Origin: Sphingomonadales bacterium UBA7471
GTDB lineage: Bacteria; Pseudomonadota; Alphaproteobacteria; Sphingomonadales; Sphingomonadaceae
Direction: 5' to 3'
Assembly: GCA_002479765.1 (NCBI GenBank)
Contig: DLOZ01000013.1
Location: 1 to 64,000, forward strand
DNA: 64,000 nt
The position numbers and the translations under genes were made by a program. Shown one piece after another: positions 33,987 through 42,655 of the stretch. Numbering within the stretch: the first letter of the stretch is position 1; each line of letters opens with the position of its first letter. The notes beneath the pieces were generated by a model. That model was not told the DNA's origin. It ran no database searches and saw nothing but the letters and a program-made list of their open reading frames with translations.

Positions 33987-35654
33987 TTATTTCCCGCTGC
34001 GGCTCTTGTCGCGGACAGCGCGGAATTCGTCGCCGTCGTTCCAGTTTGGCCATGCGTCAGTCATCGCCAACATCCGGCCAACACGATAATATAGTTTCAA
34101 ATCGGACATGACGCCGGACCAATCCCATTTTTCGTCAAATTCGTCGTCGGGGGCGTGGTACCGGTTCTTTTCATAATCTTCCGCGGCGGCCATTGCAGCG
34201 GCCTTACCGCCGGTGACAAGATCATCGCCGCCTTCGAAATACACCATAGGCACGCCAAGCTTCGCAAAGCTGAAATGGTCAGAGCGGTAGTAGAAGCCCT
34301 TTTCCGGGGTCGGCTCCATTTCAGGTGTCCGGCCTTCGGACTTTGCGGCAGCCTCAAGATAGAGATCAAGTTGCGATTTGCCCTTGCCGATGACTGTCAA
34401 ATTCTTTGCCGGGCCAGACATGGAAAACGCATCCATGTTCACGCCGCCCACGGTTTGCGACAGCGGGAAGACGGGGTTTTCGGCGTAGAATTTCGAACCA
34501 AGCAGGCCGCTTTCTTCCGCCGTTACCGCAAGGAACACGACCGAACGCTCCGGCGCGCCAGCCTTGGCAAAGCCTTCTGCCAATGCGACCAGTGCCGCTG
34601 TGCCTGTGGCGTTGTCGACTGCACCGTTGCAAATGTCATCGCCATCGGCCGCGGCCGTGCACCTACCGAGATGGTCCCAATGCGCCGTGTAGAGCACATA
34701 TTCATCAGGGCGCTTGGTGCCTTTCATGATGCCAATGACGTTCTTGCTCGCCTTGCGCGCGATGTCATTTTCGAAGTTCATCGACGCGGTCAGGTTCAAC
34801 GGAACCGCCTTAAAGCCTTTTTGCTTGGCTGCGGCCATTTGCGTGTCGAGATCTTGACCCGCGGCGGCAAAGATTTTCTTCGCTACGGATTTCTGGATCC
34901 AGCCATTGGCTTGCGTCTGGCTCTTTCCGCCATCCTTTGACTGCGCCAGGAATTGCGTGCCTGTCCAACTGGAGTTGACAACATTCCAGCCATATGCGGC
35001 AGGAGCAGTGTCGTGGATGATCAAAACGGCAGCAGCGCCCTGACGCGCGGCTTCTTCAAATTTATATGTCCAGCGTCCGTAATAGGTCATGGCCTTGCCA
35101 CCGAACGGGCCATCAAGACCTTCATTTTCGAAATCGGGGTCGTTGACCATGACGACGACGGTTTTGCCCTTAACATCGACGCCAGCATAGTCGTTCCAGC
35201 CTTTTTCAGGGGCGACAATGCCGTGGCCGACAAAGACCATTTCGCTTTGCTTGATATCGGTTTTGGGTGTCTCGCGGTAACTGCCGATGACATATTCGTT
35301 GCCATAGGCGAATGACATGGCTTTGCCGTTGCGGTCGGCAATTGTGAGCGCCGATACATTTTTCGCAGTGATTTCGATCAACGGCACATCCTGCGTCCAG
35401 CTGCCATTATTGCCGGGCTCAAGTCCTGCCGCTTTAAATTTGGCTATCAAATAAGCGACGGTCTTCTCTTCGCCGACGGAACCCGGTGCGCGGCCTTCAT
35501 AGCTGTCGAGTGACAATTCGCGTGTCACGTCCTTCATCGTCGCTTCGGAAAGCGCAGGGACTTCGACTTGCGGCAGGGCGTCTACCGCCACGTCCTTTTG
35601 ACAGGCGGTCGTGAGAGCCAGAACAGATACAAGGGCCAGAGACAGCAGGCGCAT
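33987..35654 (-). CDS. M28 family zinc aminopeptidase, lipoprotein
   Basis: A 555-residue protein. MRLLSLALVSVLALTTACQK is a lipoprotein signal with lipobox TTAC. Zinc-site motifs of the M28 family are YTAHWDHLGR, NGAVDNATGTAALVALAEGF and VTAEESGLLGSKFYAENP, with a late ligand in YYRSDHFSFAKLGVP. A protease-associated-like insert (residues about 150-260) splits the signal from the catalytic part. It likely trims peptides in the periplasm or at the outer membrane. AGGAGAATTTC precedes the ATG. The aguA gene follows after four bases. Confidence 0.9.
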   Translation of the reverse strand: MRLLSLALVSVLALTTACQKDVAVDALPQVEVPALSEATMKDVTRELSLDSYEGRAPGSVGEEKTVAYLIAKFKAAGLEPGNNGSWTQDVPLIEITAKNVSALTIADRNGKAMSFAYGNEYVIGSYRETPKTDIKQSEMVFVGHGIVAPEKGWNDYAGVDVKGKTVVVMVNDPDFENEGLDGPFGGKAMTYYGRWTYKFEEAARQGAAAVLIIHDTAPAAYGWNVVNSSWTGTQFLAQSKDGGKSQTQANGWIQKSVAKKIFAAAGQDLDTQMAAAKQKGFKAVPLNLTASMNFENDIARKASKNVIGIMKGTKRPDEYVLYTAHWDHLGRCTAAADGDDICNGAVDNATGTAALVALAEGFAKAGAPERSVVFLAVTAEESGLLGSKFYAENPVFPLSQTVGGVNMDAFSMSGPAKNLTVIGKGKSQLDLYLEAAAKSEGRTPEMEPTPEKGFYYRSDHFSFAKLGVPMVYFEGGDDLVTGGKAAAMAAAEDYEKNRYHAPDDEFDEKWDWSGVMSDLKLYYRVGRMLAMTDAWPNWNDGDEFRAVRDKSRSGK

Positions 35655-35720
35655 GAAATTCTCCTAAGGGGGGAAAGATTATTGTGCGCCTTCTGCCAGA
35701 CCCGCCGGTCAGGCTCAAAC

Positions 35721-35750
35721 AAAAAAGGCGGCCACAAGGACCGCCTTTTT
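35721..35750. terminator. Intrinsic terminator between the M28 peptidase and rpsD
   Basis: AAAAAGGCGG pairs with CCGCCTTTTT in a 10-bp stem with a 9-base loop. A T-run follows on both strands. It lies downstream of rpsD (minus strand), so it ends the rpsD transcript ahead of the M28 peptidase promoter. Its symmetric form means it could also work on the plus strand. Confidence 0.85.
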
Positions 35751-35769
35751 CGTAAGATTGTTTGTAAGA

Positions 35770-36384
35770 TTAACGCGAATAGAATTCGACGACCAAATTT
35801 GGTTCCATCTTAACGGGGTAGGGCACTTCGTCGAGCGTTGGGATGCGCGCGAAAGTCACCTTGTCGTTTCCGTCTACAGAGACATATTCCGGAACGTCAC
35901 GCTCGGCGAGGCCTTGTGCTTCGATAACCAAAGCCATTTCTTTGGCCTTGTTGCCGAGGCTGATGACGTCACCCACCGCAACCTGACGGCTTGCGATGTT
36001 GCACTTCACGCCGTTGACGCGAATGTGGCCATGGCTAACGATCTGGCGTGCGGCGAAAATGGTTGGAGCGAACTTGGCGCGGTATACAACCATGTCCAAA
36101 CGACGCTCGAGCAGACCGATAAGGTTCTGCGAGGTATCGCCCTTCATGTTGCTGGCTTCCTGATAGGCACGCTTGAACTGCTTTTCAGTTACGTCGCCGT
36201 AATAGCCCTTAAGCTTCTGCTTGGCGCGCAGCTGAATACCATAATCGGAAAGCTTGCCTTTACGGCGCTGACCATGCTGGCCGGGGCCATATTCACGCTT
36301 GTTTACAGGTGATTTTGGACGGCCCCAGATGTTTTCACCCATGCGGCGGTCAAGTTTATACTTCGAGCTTGTACGCTTCGTCAT
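35770..36384 (-). CDS. rpsD: 30S ribosomal protein S4
   Basis: A 204-residue protein from the ATG at 36384; the extra upstream codons do not match S4. The start MTKRTSSKYKLDRRMGENIW and the S4 RNA-binding segment ERRLDMVVYRAKFAPTIFAA are characteristic. It is a primary 16S rRNA binder and assembly initiator. It is a stand-alone gene here, not part of an alpha operon, as is common in alphaproteobacteria. A strong terminator follows. Confidence 0.98.
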   Translation of the reverse strand: MTKRTSSKYKLDRRMGENIWGRPKSPVNKREYGPGQHGQRRKGKLSDYGIQLRAKQKLKGYYGDVTEKQFKRAYQEASNMKGDTSQNLIGLLERRLDMVVYRAKFAPTIFAARQIVSHGHIRVNGVKCNIASRQVAVGDVISLGNKAKEMALVIEAQGLAERDVPEYVSVDGNDKVTFARIPTLDEVPYPVKMEPNLVVEFYSR

Positions 36385-36562
36385 TTTAAGACTCCAATTG
36401 CTAACAACGTTGTTTCCGGTCCCGCGCGACACATATGCATGTGCCGGACACCTGCTTCACCGGAATGCAGGGTCGATTGCGAAGCGGCGCCTATGGCTGC
36501 AGATCGGCCATATGTCAACATCTGGCTCGACTTTAGGCACGCCCAACTTTAAAGGCGCTGCC

Positions 36563-36880
36563 ATGAGCAGCACTGTTAGCCCAAAAAATCCCGAGAGTTG
36601 TGACAACATGGTTGACGTGCGGGCAGGCGTCGACGCCGTCGATGCGCGGCTGGTCAATCTGCTGGCGCAACGCTTTGCTTATATGGATGCTGCGGCGCGT
36701 ATCAAAACCGAACGTACTGCTGTTCGCGATGAAGCGCGCAAGCAACAGGTGCTGGCAAATGTGAAAGACGCCGCACGCAACGCTGGCATCCCCGCAGAGG
36801 TCGTGGGCGACTTGTGGGAGCTTTTGGTTGAAGCCTCGATCGCCTACGAACTCGAAAAGTGGGATGCCAATCGCGCTTAA
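36563..36880 (+). CDS. Chorismate mutase (AroQ fold)
   Basis: A protein of 105 residues from the ATG at 36563. An open frame runs upstream to 36299 but overlaps rpsD in the opposite strand and is not conserved. An ATG at 36512 is a possible longer start. The core VDVRAGVDAVDARLVNLLAQ followed by RFAYMDAAARIKTER is the all-helical chorismate mutase domain, and ELLVEASIAYELEKW is its C-terminal helix. It converts chorismate to prephenate for phenylalanine and tyrosine. Related isochorismate pyruvate lyases share the fold, so that function cannot be excluded. Confidence 0.85.
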   Translation: MSSTVSPKNPESCDNMVDVRAGVDAVDARLVNLLAQRFAYMDAAARIKTERTAVRDEARKQQVLANVKDAARNAGIPAEVVGDLWELLVEASIAYELEKWDANRA

Positions 36881-36883
36881 GCG

Positions 36884-37150
36884 TTAAATGTTGGTGTCCA
36901 TTTGTGGCGGCATGGTGGTGCCGGCCTTGCCTTTGACGCTAAGCTCAGACGCAGATTCTGCCTGATCCCATTGCTCTTGAGTCTTGCATAGCTTGTTTGC
37001 GATGCGGCTACCGGTGAGGCCGGTTGTTCTGCAGATCTTCTTTGGCTTTGATTTTGGTGCTTCCTGCGCGGCTGCATCTGCGGCGCGTGGCGCTGCTTCG
37101 GATGTACCGGATGCGGCCAACAAAAGACTAAAAACTAAAGTGCTAATCAT
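36884..37150 (-). CDS. Small secreted protein, conserved cysteine motif
   Basis: A protein of 88 residues from the ATG at 37150. MISTLVFSLLLAASGTSEA is a signal peptide. The mature part has a short linker rich in Ala, Lys and Pro and then KKICRTTGLTGSRIANKLCK, which gives two cysteines 15 residues apart. TQEQWDQAE follows. Small secreted proteins with an IC-R-x(n)-TGSRI-x-x-K-x-C pattern are frequent in sphingomonads. The function is unknown. It is convergent with the chorismate mutase gene. Confidence 0.75.
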   Translation of the reverse strand: MISTLVFSLLLAASGTSEAAPRAADAAAQEAPKSKPKKICRTTGLTGSRIANKLCKTQEQWDQAESASELSVKGKAGTTMPPQMDTNI

Positions 37151-37203
37151 GAATGCTCCTTGTTGCGCATGGGGCAAATAGCCGGGGCGCTGTTGCCAAG
37201 TCT

Positions 37204-37926
37204 CTATTCTTCGGCGGGTCGCCTTCTGTTCAATGTGGTCAGCACCCCGCGCAAAGTCCTGACTTCATAGGCATTCCACGCGGGTTTTGTGAGCAAGTTG
37301 CGCAAGGTGCGCCGTGTGACGGGCGCACGATCGACCGGTGTGAAGTAATTTAACGGTTCCAGCATGGCATCAAGCTGCGCGATCAGGCCGTCGAGCTCAA
37401 ACTGTGACGCTGGCGGTTCCAGATCCGTTTTGGGTGGGCTGGCCAGCGATTGGGTTTTTGACCATTCATATGCGCACAGAATGACCGCCTGCGCGAGGTT
37501 CAGGGACCCAAACTCTGGATTGATAGGCACAGTGATGATGGCGCGCGCAACATTGACTTCGTCGCTGTCAAGGCCGGAGCGTTCCGCACCGAACAAGATG
37601 GCGCTTCGTCCGGCATTGCCGACAACCTCTTTCGCTGCTGCTTCAGGTGTGATCACCGGCTTTGTGACGCCACGCTTGCGTACGGTCGTTGCATAGACAT
37701 GTGCGATGTCCGCGGTCGCTTCGGCAAGCGTCGGAAAAACTTGTGCATTGGCGAGCACAATGTCTGCGCCAGAGGCCGCAGGGCCGGCATTCGGGTTGGG
37801 CCATCCATCACGCGGGGCGACAAGGCGCATTTCCGTCAGGCCGAAATTCAGCATGGCACGGGCGGCTTTACCGATATTTTCGCCCAATTGCGGACGAACA
37901 AGAATGATAACAGGCGGCGAACTCAT
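37204..37926 (-). CDS. trmJ: tRNA (cytidine/uridine-2'-O-)-methyltransferase TrmJ
   Basis: A 240-residue SPOUT-class RNA methyltransferase. The N-terminal half has VRPQLGENIGKAARAMLNFG and RLVAPRDGWPN. The trefoil-knot motifs are ILFGAERSGLDSDEV and ITVPINPEFGSLNLAQAVIL. TrmJ methylates the 2'-OH of residue 32 in some tRNAs. The start overlaps the nrdR stop by four bases, so it follows nrdR in an operon. I rely on motifs typical of TrmJ rather than related TrmH proteins. Confidence 0.9.
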   Translation of the reverse strand: MSSPPVIILVRPQLGENIGKAARAMLNFGLTEMRLVAPRDGWPNPNAGPAASGADIVLANAQVFPTLAEATADIAHVYATTVRKRGVTKPVITPEAAAKEVVGNAGRSAILFGAERSGLDSDEVNVARAIITVPINPEFGSLNLAQAVILCAYEWSKTQSLASPPKTDLEPPASQFELDGLIAQLDAMLEPLNYFTPVDRAPVTRRTLRNLLTKPAWNAYEVRTLRGVLTTLNRRRPAEE

Positions 37927-38384
37927 TTCTGCGCCGCTTCAACCACGCTCCCGGCGAAATCTTCAAAATCCTTCGCTTCGCTGAAGTCTTTGTAGACGGA
38001 TGCAAAGCGAATGTAGGCGACGCTGTCGAGCGCCATTAATCCGTCCATGACGAACTCGCCGATACGCTTGGAGTCAATTTCGCTTTCACCCAAGGTTTCT
38101 AGCTGCCGCTGAATGGCAGAGGCGAGCTTTTCAATCTGGGCATGGTCGACGGGACGCTTGCGGCACGCGACCGAAAGCGAGCGTTCAAGCTTTTCACGCT
38201 CAAATGGCTCACGCTTGCCGTCAGTCTTGACCACCGATAGCTCGCGCAACTGAATGCGCTCAAAGGTCGTGAAACGACCGCCGCAACCTTCGCACTGCCG
38301 CCGTCTACGGATAGCGCTATTGTCTTCGGTGGGACGGCTGTCCTTAACCTGGCTATCGTCGTTTCCGCAAAATGGGCAGCGCAA
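37923..38384 (-). CDS. nrdR: Ribonucleotide reductase transcriptional repressor NrdR (TTG start)
   Basis: A 153-residue protein. The N-terminal zinc ribbon is MRCPFCGNDDSQVKDSR and CEGCGGRFTTFER. The ATP-cone follows with VVKTDGKREPFEREKLERS. It represses ribonucleotide reductase genes in response to dATP/ATP. The start codon is TTG at 38384, right after the TAA of the preceding zinc-ribbon gene, with AGGAAAAAT as ribosome site. It starts at the conserved MRCPFC, which fixes the start. Confidence 0.95.
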   Translation of the reverse strand: MRCPFCGNDDSQVKDSRPTEDNSAIRRRRQCEGCGGRFTTFERIQLRELSVVKTDGKREPFEREKLERSLSVACRKRPVDHAQIEKLASAIQRQLETLGESEIDSKRIGEFVMDGLMALDSVAYIRFASVYKDFSEAKDFEDFAGSVVEAAQK

Positions 38385-38729
38385 TTATTTTTCCTGATTC
38401 TTTTTCTTATTTACGTGGCGGTAGGCAACAATACCGGCCCCAATCAATGCGCCTGTTGCCAGACCGATTGGGGCAATGACCGCGGCTGCAGCGCCGATGG
38501 CGGCACCGCCAGCAACTTTCTTGACGGTATCTTGATCCGCCAAATGCTTGCCGGTGTGAAACGCATCCTTGGTCGCGCCCCACAATTCATCAGCGGCTTC
38601 GCCGACATAATGCTTGGCCTGGTTGGGGAAGCTTTCGGCCGCAAGCTGCTCAGGCGTTTTGGCACCACATTGCGGGCAGAACTTCATTCCTTCGCTATAT
38701 TCCGCGTTGCACTCGTTACAAAAACCCAT
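38385..38729 (-). CDS. Small zinc-ribbon protein with C-terminal hydrophobic segment
   Basis: A 114-residue protein. A zinc ribbon with four cysteines (CNECNAEYSEGMKFCPQCGA) opens it. A helical middle follows, and residues of about 78-100 are hydrophobic and glycine/alanine-rich (VAGGAAIGAAAAVIAPIGLA), which fits a membrane segment or a pair. The basic tail is HVNKKKNQEK. It lies directly before nrdR. Function unknown; similar small proteins occur in many proteobacteria. Confidence 0.75.
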   Translation of the reverse strand: MGFCNECNAEYSEGMKFCPQCGAKTPEQLAAESFPNQAKHYVGEAADELWGATKDAFHTGKHLADQDTVKKVAGGAAIGAAAAVIAPIGLATGALIGAGIVAYRHVNKKKNQEK

Positions 38730-38775
38730 GGTTATTTCCCTTCTGTGTATTAGATGGGTAAGTCACCTATATAAT

Positions 38776-40080
38776 TCAAGATGGGTAGATTGGGAAGCGT
38801 GCACAAAGTGCCTCGGCTTCTTCCTTGATCCGTGCTTCGATCTGACCGTCGCCAGCCTCGCCATTGTGACGCAGGCCTTCGACGACATCGGCAATCATTC
38901 GTCCGATCTGACGGAATTCCGCCGGACCAAAACCACGGGTTGTGCCAGCTGGCGTACCCAAGCGCAGGCCGGACGTAACGAACGGCTTTTCTGGATCAAA
39001 CGGGATCGAGTTTTTGTTACACGTAATGGAAGCACGATCGAGCGCATGTTCGGCATGCTTGCCCTTGGCTTCTTTGGGCCGCAGATCGACCAGCATCGAG
39101 TGGTTGTCGGTGCCGCCTGACACGATATCGAGCCCTTGTTCCTGCAACGAAGATGCAAGTGCCTTCGCATTTTCGACGACATTGGCGGCGTAGCTTTTGA
39201 ATTCTGGCTTCATCGCATCGGCAAAGCATACAGCCTTTGCCGCGATCACATGCACCAACGGACCACCCTGCAGCCCCGGGAAAATTGCCGAGTTGAATTT
39301 TTTGGCCAGTACCTCGTCATTGGTCAATATGATGCCCGAGCGCGGTCCGCGTAATGACTTGTGCGTTGTGCTTGTCGTGACATGCGCGTGCGGCACAGGC
39401 GAGCTATGCGCGCCGCCTGCAACCAGGCCGGAGATATGCGACATATCGGCGAGGAGGTAAGCGCCAACTTCATCAGCGATTTCCCGGAATCGCGCCCAGT
39501 CCCAGCCGCGCGAATAAGCTGTGCCGCCGCAGATGATCAGCTTTGGTTTGTTTTCTCTGGCAATGCGCGCGACTTCGTCCATGTCGATCCGGTGGTCATC
39601 ACGGCGGACGCCATATCCGATGGGATTGAACCATTTGCCGGACATGTTTACCGGCGATCCATGGGTCAAATGCCCGCCTGCGTTAAGGTCTAGGCCCATG
39701 AACGTGTCGCCGGGCTGCAAAAGCGCGAGGAACACTGCCTGATTCATCTGGCTGCCGCTATTGGGCTGCACATTTGCAAATGCACAGCCAAACAGTTGCT
39801 TCGCGCGCTCGATTGCAATGGTTTCGATTTCATCGACATATTCGCAGCCGCCATAATAACGTTTGCCCGGATAGCCTTCGGCATATTTGTTGGTGAGGAT
39901 CGAACCTGTTGCTTCAAGCACGGCGCGCGACGTTATATTTTCCGACGCGATCAATTCGATCTTGTCCTTCTGGCGGCCCAGTTCCTTCGCTATCCAGCCC
40001 GCGATTTCGGGATCGCGTTCCGTCAGGCTTTGGGTAAAAAATCCGGAGTTTTGGATGTCATTGGCGGCTGAACTGCTCAT
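38776..40080 (-). CDS. glyA: Serine hydroxymethyltransferase
   Basis: A 434-residue PLP enzyme. The PLP lysine lies in TTSTTHKSLRGPRSGIIL. ELIASENITSRAVLEATGS and NKYAEGYPGKRYYGGCEYVD are family blocks. It interconverts serine and glycine with tetrahydrofolate. It overlaps the rpiB stop by four bases. The glycine cleavage gene pair at the window start uses its product. Confidence 0.98.
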   Translation of the reverse strand: MSSSAANDIQNSGFFTQSLTERDPEIAGWIAKELGRQKDKIELIASENITSRAVLEATGSILTNKYAEGYPGKRYYGGCEYVDEIETIAIERAKQLFGCAFANVQPNSGSQMNQAVFLALLQPGDTFMGLDLNAGGHLTHGSPVNMSGKWFNPIGYGVRRDDHRIDMDEVARIARENKPKLIICGGTAYSRGWDWARFREIADEVGAYLLADMSHISGLVAGGAHSSPVPHAHVTTSTTHKSLRGPRSGIILTNDEVLAKKFNSAIFPGLQGGPLVHVIAAKAVCFADAMKPEFKSYAANVVENAKALASSLQEQGLDIVSGGTDNHSMLVDLRPKEAKGKHAEHALDRASITCNKNSIPFDPEKPFVTSGLRLGTPAGTTRGFGPAEFRQIGRMIADVVEGLRHNGEAGDGQIEARIKEEAEALCARFPIYPS

Positions 40081-40529
40081 GATGGTTCCTTGGTCGTGTT
40101 TGGGTTGGATAGTTTGTCGACGCGGCGTTGGTGGCGATCGCCGCCAAATTCCGTTGTTAAAAAGGCATCAAGGCAGGCCTTGGCCATTTCAATGCCAATG
40201 AGGCGCGCGCCCATGGCAATAACATTTGCATTATTATGTTCGCGGGCAAGCCGTGCTGACAATGGTTCGGATACCAAGGCGGCGCGCGCAGCGGGATTGC
40301 GGTTAACCGCAATCGAAATACCAATGCCTGAACCACATAAGGCAATACCGCGTTCTGCGGTGCCATCGGCAACAGCGGCGGCAAGCTTGTAACCATAATC
40401 GGGATAGTCGACCGAACTTTCATCATACGGGCCAAGATCGTTCACATCATGCCCTGCCGATAGCAGATATTCGACGAGCGCTGATTTCAGCGCAAGGGCA
40501 GCGTGGTCTGAGGCGATAGCGATACGCAT
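40077..40529 (-). CDS. rpiB: Ribose-5-phosphate isomerase B
   Basis: A 150-residue isomerase. MRIAIASDHAALALKSALVE starts it, and the catalytic cysteine is Cys65 in ALCGSGIGISIAVNR. It interconverts ribose 5-phosphate and ribulose 5-phosphate. The first nucleotides of the glyA gene overlap its stop (ATGA), so the pair is an rpiB-glyA operon, common in alphaproteobacteria. Confidence 0.96.
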   Translation of the reverse strand: MRIAIASDHAALALKSALVEYLLSAGHDVNDLGPYDESSVDYPDYGYKLAAAVADGTAERGIALCGSGIGISIAVNRNPAARAALVSEPLSARLAREHNNANVIAMGARLIGIEMAKACLDAFLTTEFGGDRHQRRVDKLSNPNTTKEPS

Positions 40530-40645
40530 AGCACATCCTGTAGCAGCATGAGTCGGAATACGCTTCCCCTATGGCAGCGCGCGGCAAAAGGCTATGCGCT
40601 ATTTGTCCGATTGCGCGGCTTATCCACCGGCTTTAGAGAGGCGAA

Positions 40646-40843
40646 ATGTTAAACGCCGTTTTATCCATCGCCATGCTGTCCGCGTTCCTGCTTCTCTATG
40701 GTGCATGGAAACGTTGGAGTCGTGATGGTGCAAGTCAGCACATGTGGCTGATGATCGCTGCTGCGCTCGTTATTTTCGCAAATGTTGCGATTTGGGTTGT
40801 GCCCGACAAACAAGGCAAAAGCCTTGTTACCGAAGCAAAGTAA
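40646..40843 (+). CDS. Conserved small two-span membrane protein
   Basis: A 65-residue protein with GAGAGGCGAA before its ATG. It has two hydrophobic segments: LNAVLSIAMLSAFLLLYGAW and MWLMIAAALVIFANVAIWVV. The arginine-rich loop KRWSRDG between them suggests a hairpin insertion. The tail is PDKQGKSLVTEAK. Sphingomonad genomes often carry this ORF, from memory. Function unknown. The end of the gene encodes a perfect 8-bp inverted repeat (40809-40828). Confidence 0.75.
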   Translation: MLNAVLSIAMLSAFLLLYGAWKRWSRDGASQHMWLMIAAALVIFANVAIWVVPDKQGKSLVTEAK

Positions 40844-40862
40844 CTCACTTAATCGGTGAGTT
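40842..40862. terminator. Hairpin between convergent genes
   Basis: AACTCAC (40842-40848) pairs with GTGAGTT (40856-40862) in a 7-bp stem with a 7-base loop. It starts inside the TAA of the small membrane protein and covers the stop of the alpha/beta hydrolase. It may be a bidirectional terminator, but no T-run follows. Confidence 0.4.
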
Positions 40863-41501
40863 CGGATCCAACCGGAAATCGAGATAGTTGTTCACGGACG
40901 CCATCAGCATATCCATTTCATTTTCAAAGAAATGGTTCGCGCGCGGGATTTCGTCGTGGTGAATGGTGATGTGGCGCTGCGTGCGTAGTTTATCGACCAG
41001 CTTTTGAACCGCATTGGGATTGACGACCTCGTCATTCACACCCTGAATGATGATGCCCGATGATGGGCAAGGCGCCAAAAAGCTGAAATCATACATGTTT
41101 GCAGGCGGTGATACCGAGATGAAGCCGCGGATTTCCGGGCGACGCATCAAAAGCTGCATGCCAATCCATGCGCCAAAGCTGAAGCCTGCGATCCAAGTCG
41201 TTGACGCTTCGGGGTGGAAGCTTTGCACCCAATCGAGCGCAGATGCGGCATCAGACAATTCGCCGATACCATTGTCAAATTCGCCTTCGCTGCGGCCAAC
41301 GCCGCGAAAGTTGAAGCGCAGCACGCCAAATCCGCGCGCTACAAATGTTTTGTACAGCTGCTGCGTAATCCGGTCGTTCATTGTTCCGCCGGCTTGGGGG
41401 TGCGGATGCAAAATCATTGCAATCGGTGCACGTGGGCGCGGTGGCGGAGAAAAACGGGCTTCGAGGCGGCCTTCAGGACCGGGAATAGCAATAGCAGGCA
41501 T
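40845..41501 (-). CDS. Alpha/beta hydrolase
   Basis: A 218-residue protein of the short alpha/beta-hydrolase class (dienelactone-hydrolase-like). The nucleophile motif is IAGFSFGAWIGMQ. The oxyanion part is LHPHPQAGGTMND, and RFNFRGVGRSEGEFDNG is the strand-4 loop. The Asp is probably in IIQGVNDEVVN and the catalytic His in PRANHFFENE. It is an esterase or lipase of unknown substrate. It is convergent with the small membrane protein and divergent from the cysteine desulfurases. Confidence 0.85.
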   Translation of the reverse strand: MPAIAIPGPEGRLEARFSPPPRPRAPIAMILHPHPQAGGTMNDRITQQLYKTFVARGFGVLRFNFRGVGRSEGEFDNGIGELSDAASALDWVQSFHPEASTTWIAGFSFGAWIGMQLLMRRPEIRGFISVSPPANMYDFSFLAPCPSSGIIIQGVNDEVVNPNAVQKLVDKLRTQRHITIHHDEIPRANHFFENEMDMLMASVNNYLDFRLDPNSPIK

Positions 41502-41614
41502 ATTATTGTTCGATTCTTAGATGGGTGCCGAGCTTTGCCCGAAGGTTCGGGCTTTGCAGGATTTCGTAGAGCTATATAGAAGCAGTGACGATTTTCGCAA
41601 CTGTCATGGAAATT

Positions 41615-42655
41615 ATGCCCGACCAAGCCCGCATATATTTGGATCACGCAGCGACGACGCCGGTCACTCCGGCGGCGCGCGAAGCGATGGCCGACGCGAT
41701 GGCGCGCTGGGCCAATCCATCCTCTCCGCATAGCGAGGGGCGCGCAGCCCGTGCGGCGTTGGAAAACGCCCGCACGCGGGTTGCTGCTGCGCTGAATTGG
41801 GATGGTGAAGTCATTTTTACCAGCGGCGCAAGCGAAGCAATCGCGATTGCGCTGCGTGGCCATGGTGCGATTGCCAGCGCCGTTGAACATGATGCGGTCT
41901 TGGCTGTGGCAGGCGCAACCCGCTTACCAGTCGGCCCAGACGGTTATGTTGACCGGAACGCGATTAAAGGCGCTGCCCGCTATGCGGTGCAGTCCGTGAA
42001 CAACGAAACCGGCGTTATGCAACCGATGGCCGAGATCGCCGATATTGTGCGGGCCAATGGCGGAATTTTGTTTGCCGATTGTTCGCAAAGCGCAGGCAAA
42101 CTGCCTTTGCCAGATGCTGATTTGATGTGCGTATCCGCGCATAAACTGGGCGGGCCGCCCGGAATGGGCGCTTTGCTCGTCCGCAACCTTGGGCTGCTGA
42201 CGCCGACAGGTGGGCAGGAGCAAGGGTACCGGCGCGGCACCGAAAACTTGCCCGCCGCAATCGGATTTGCAACGGCACTTGAGGCTGGTTTTGCGTGGAT
42301 GGAAAACGCCGTTCGGCTCCGCGACATGTTGGATGCGGAGATCACTGCCAGCGGCGGCATCGTGGTTGCAGAAGCAAGCAACCGCCTTGCGACCATTGGC
42401 AGCTACCGCATGCCCGGCGTGGCGGCCTCAAGTCAGCTGATCAACTTTGATATGGCGGGTATCGCGGTCTCCGCCGGAAGCGCGTGCTCATCAGGCACGC
42501 TGAAAACCAGCCATGTGCTTGGCGCAATGGCTTGGGACGAACGATCCGCCTCTGAAGTCGTCCGTGTCAGTTTTAATGCCGATACCAGCGAAAGCGATGT
42601 CGCACGGTTTTTGGATGTCTGGCGCACTATCGTCATCCGCGCCAAAGCTGCATGA
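41615..42655 (+). CDS. Cysteine desulfurase (first of two tandem copies)
   Basis: A protein of 346 residues from the ATG at 41615. In-frame ATGs at 41585 and 41606 are possible, but the family start is (M)xxxxxIYLDHAATTP. The PLP lysine is Lys177 in VSAHKLGGPPGMGALL and the persulfide cysteine is Cys291 in AGSACSSGTLKTSHVL. It removes sulfur from cysteine to form an enzyme-bound persulfide. Length is shorter than IscS (about 400), and no IscU-like scaffold is adjacent. The stop overlaps the next desulfurase start (ATGA). Confidence 0.88.
   Translation: MPDQARIYLDHAATTPVTPAAREAMADAMARWANPSSPHSEGRAARAALENARTRVAAALNWDGEVIFTSGASEAIAIALRGHGAIASAVEHDAVLAVAGATRLPVGPDGYVDRNAIKGAARYAVQSVNNETGVMQPMAEIADIVRANGGILFADCSQSAGKLPLPDADLMCVSAHKLGGPPGMGALLVRNLGLLTPTGGQEQGYRRGTENLPAAIGFATALEAGFAWMENAVRLRDMLDAEITASGGIVVAEASNRLATIGSYRMPGVAASSQLINFDMAGIAVSAGSACSSGTLKTSHVLGAMAWDERSASEVVRVSFNADTSESDVARFLDVWRTIVIRAKAA

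Noticed and set aside
36299..36562. N-terminal extension of the chorismate mutase frame
   Set aside because: It overlaps rpsD on the other strand and does not look like any known domain; the family starts at about 36563.
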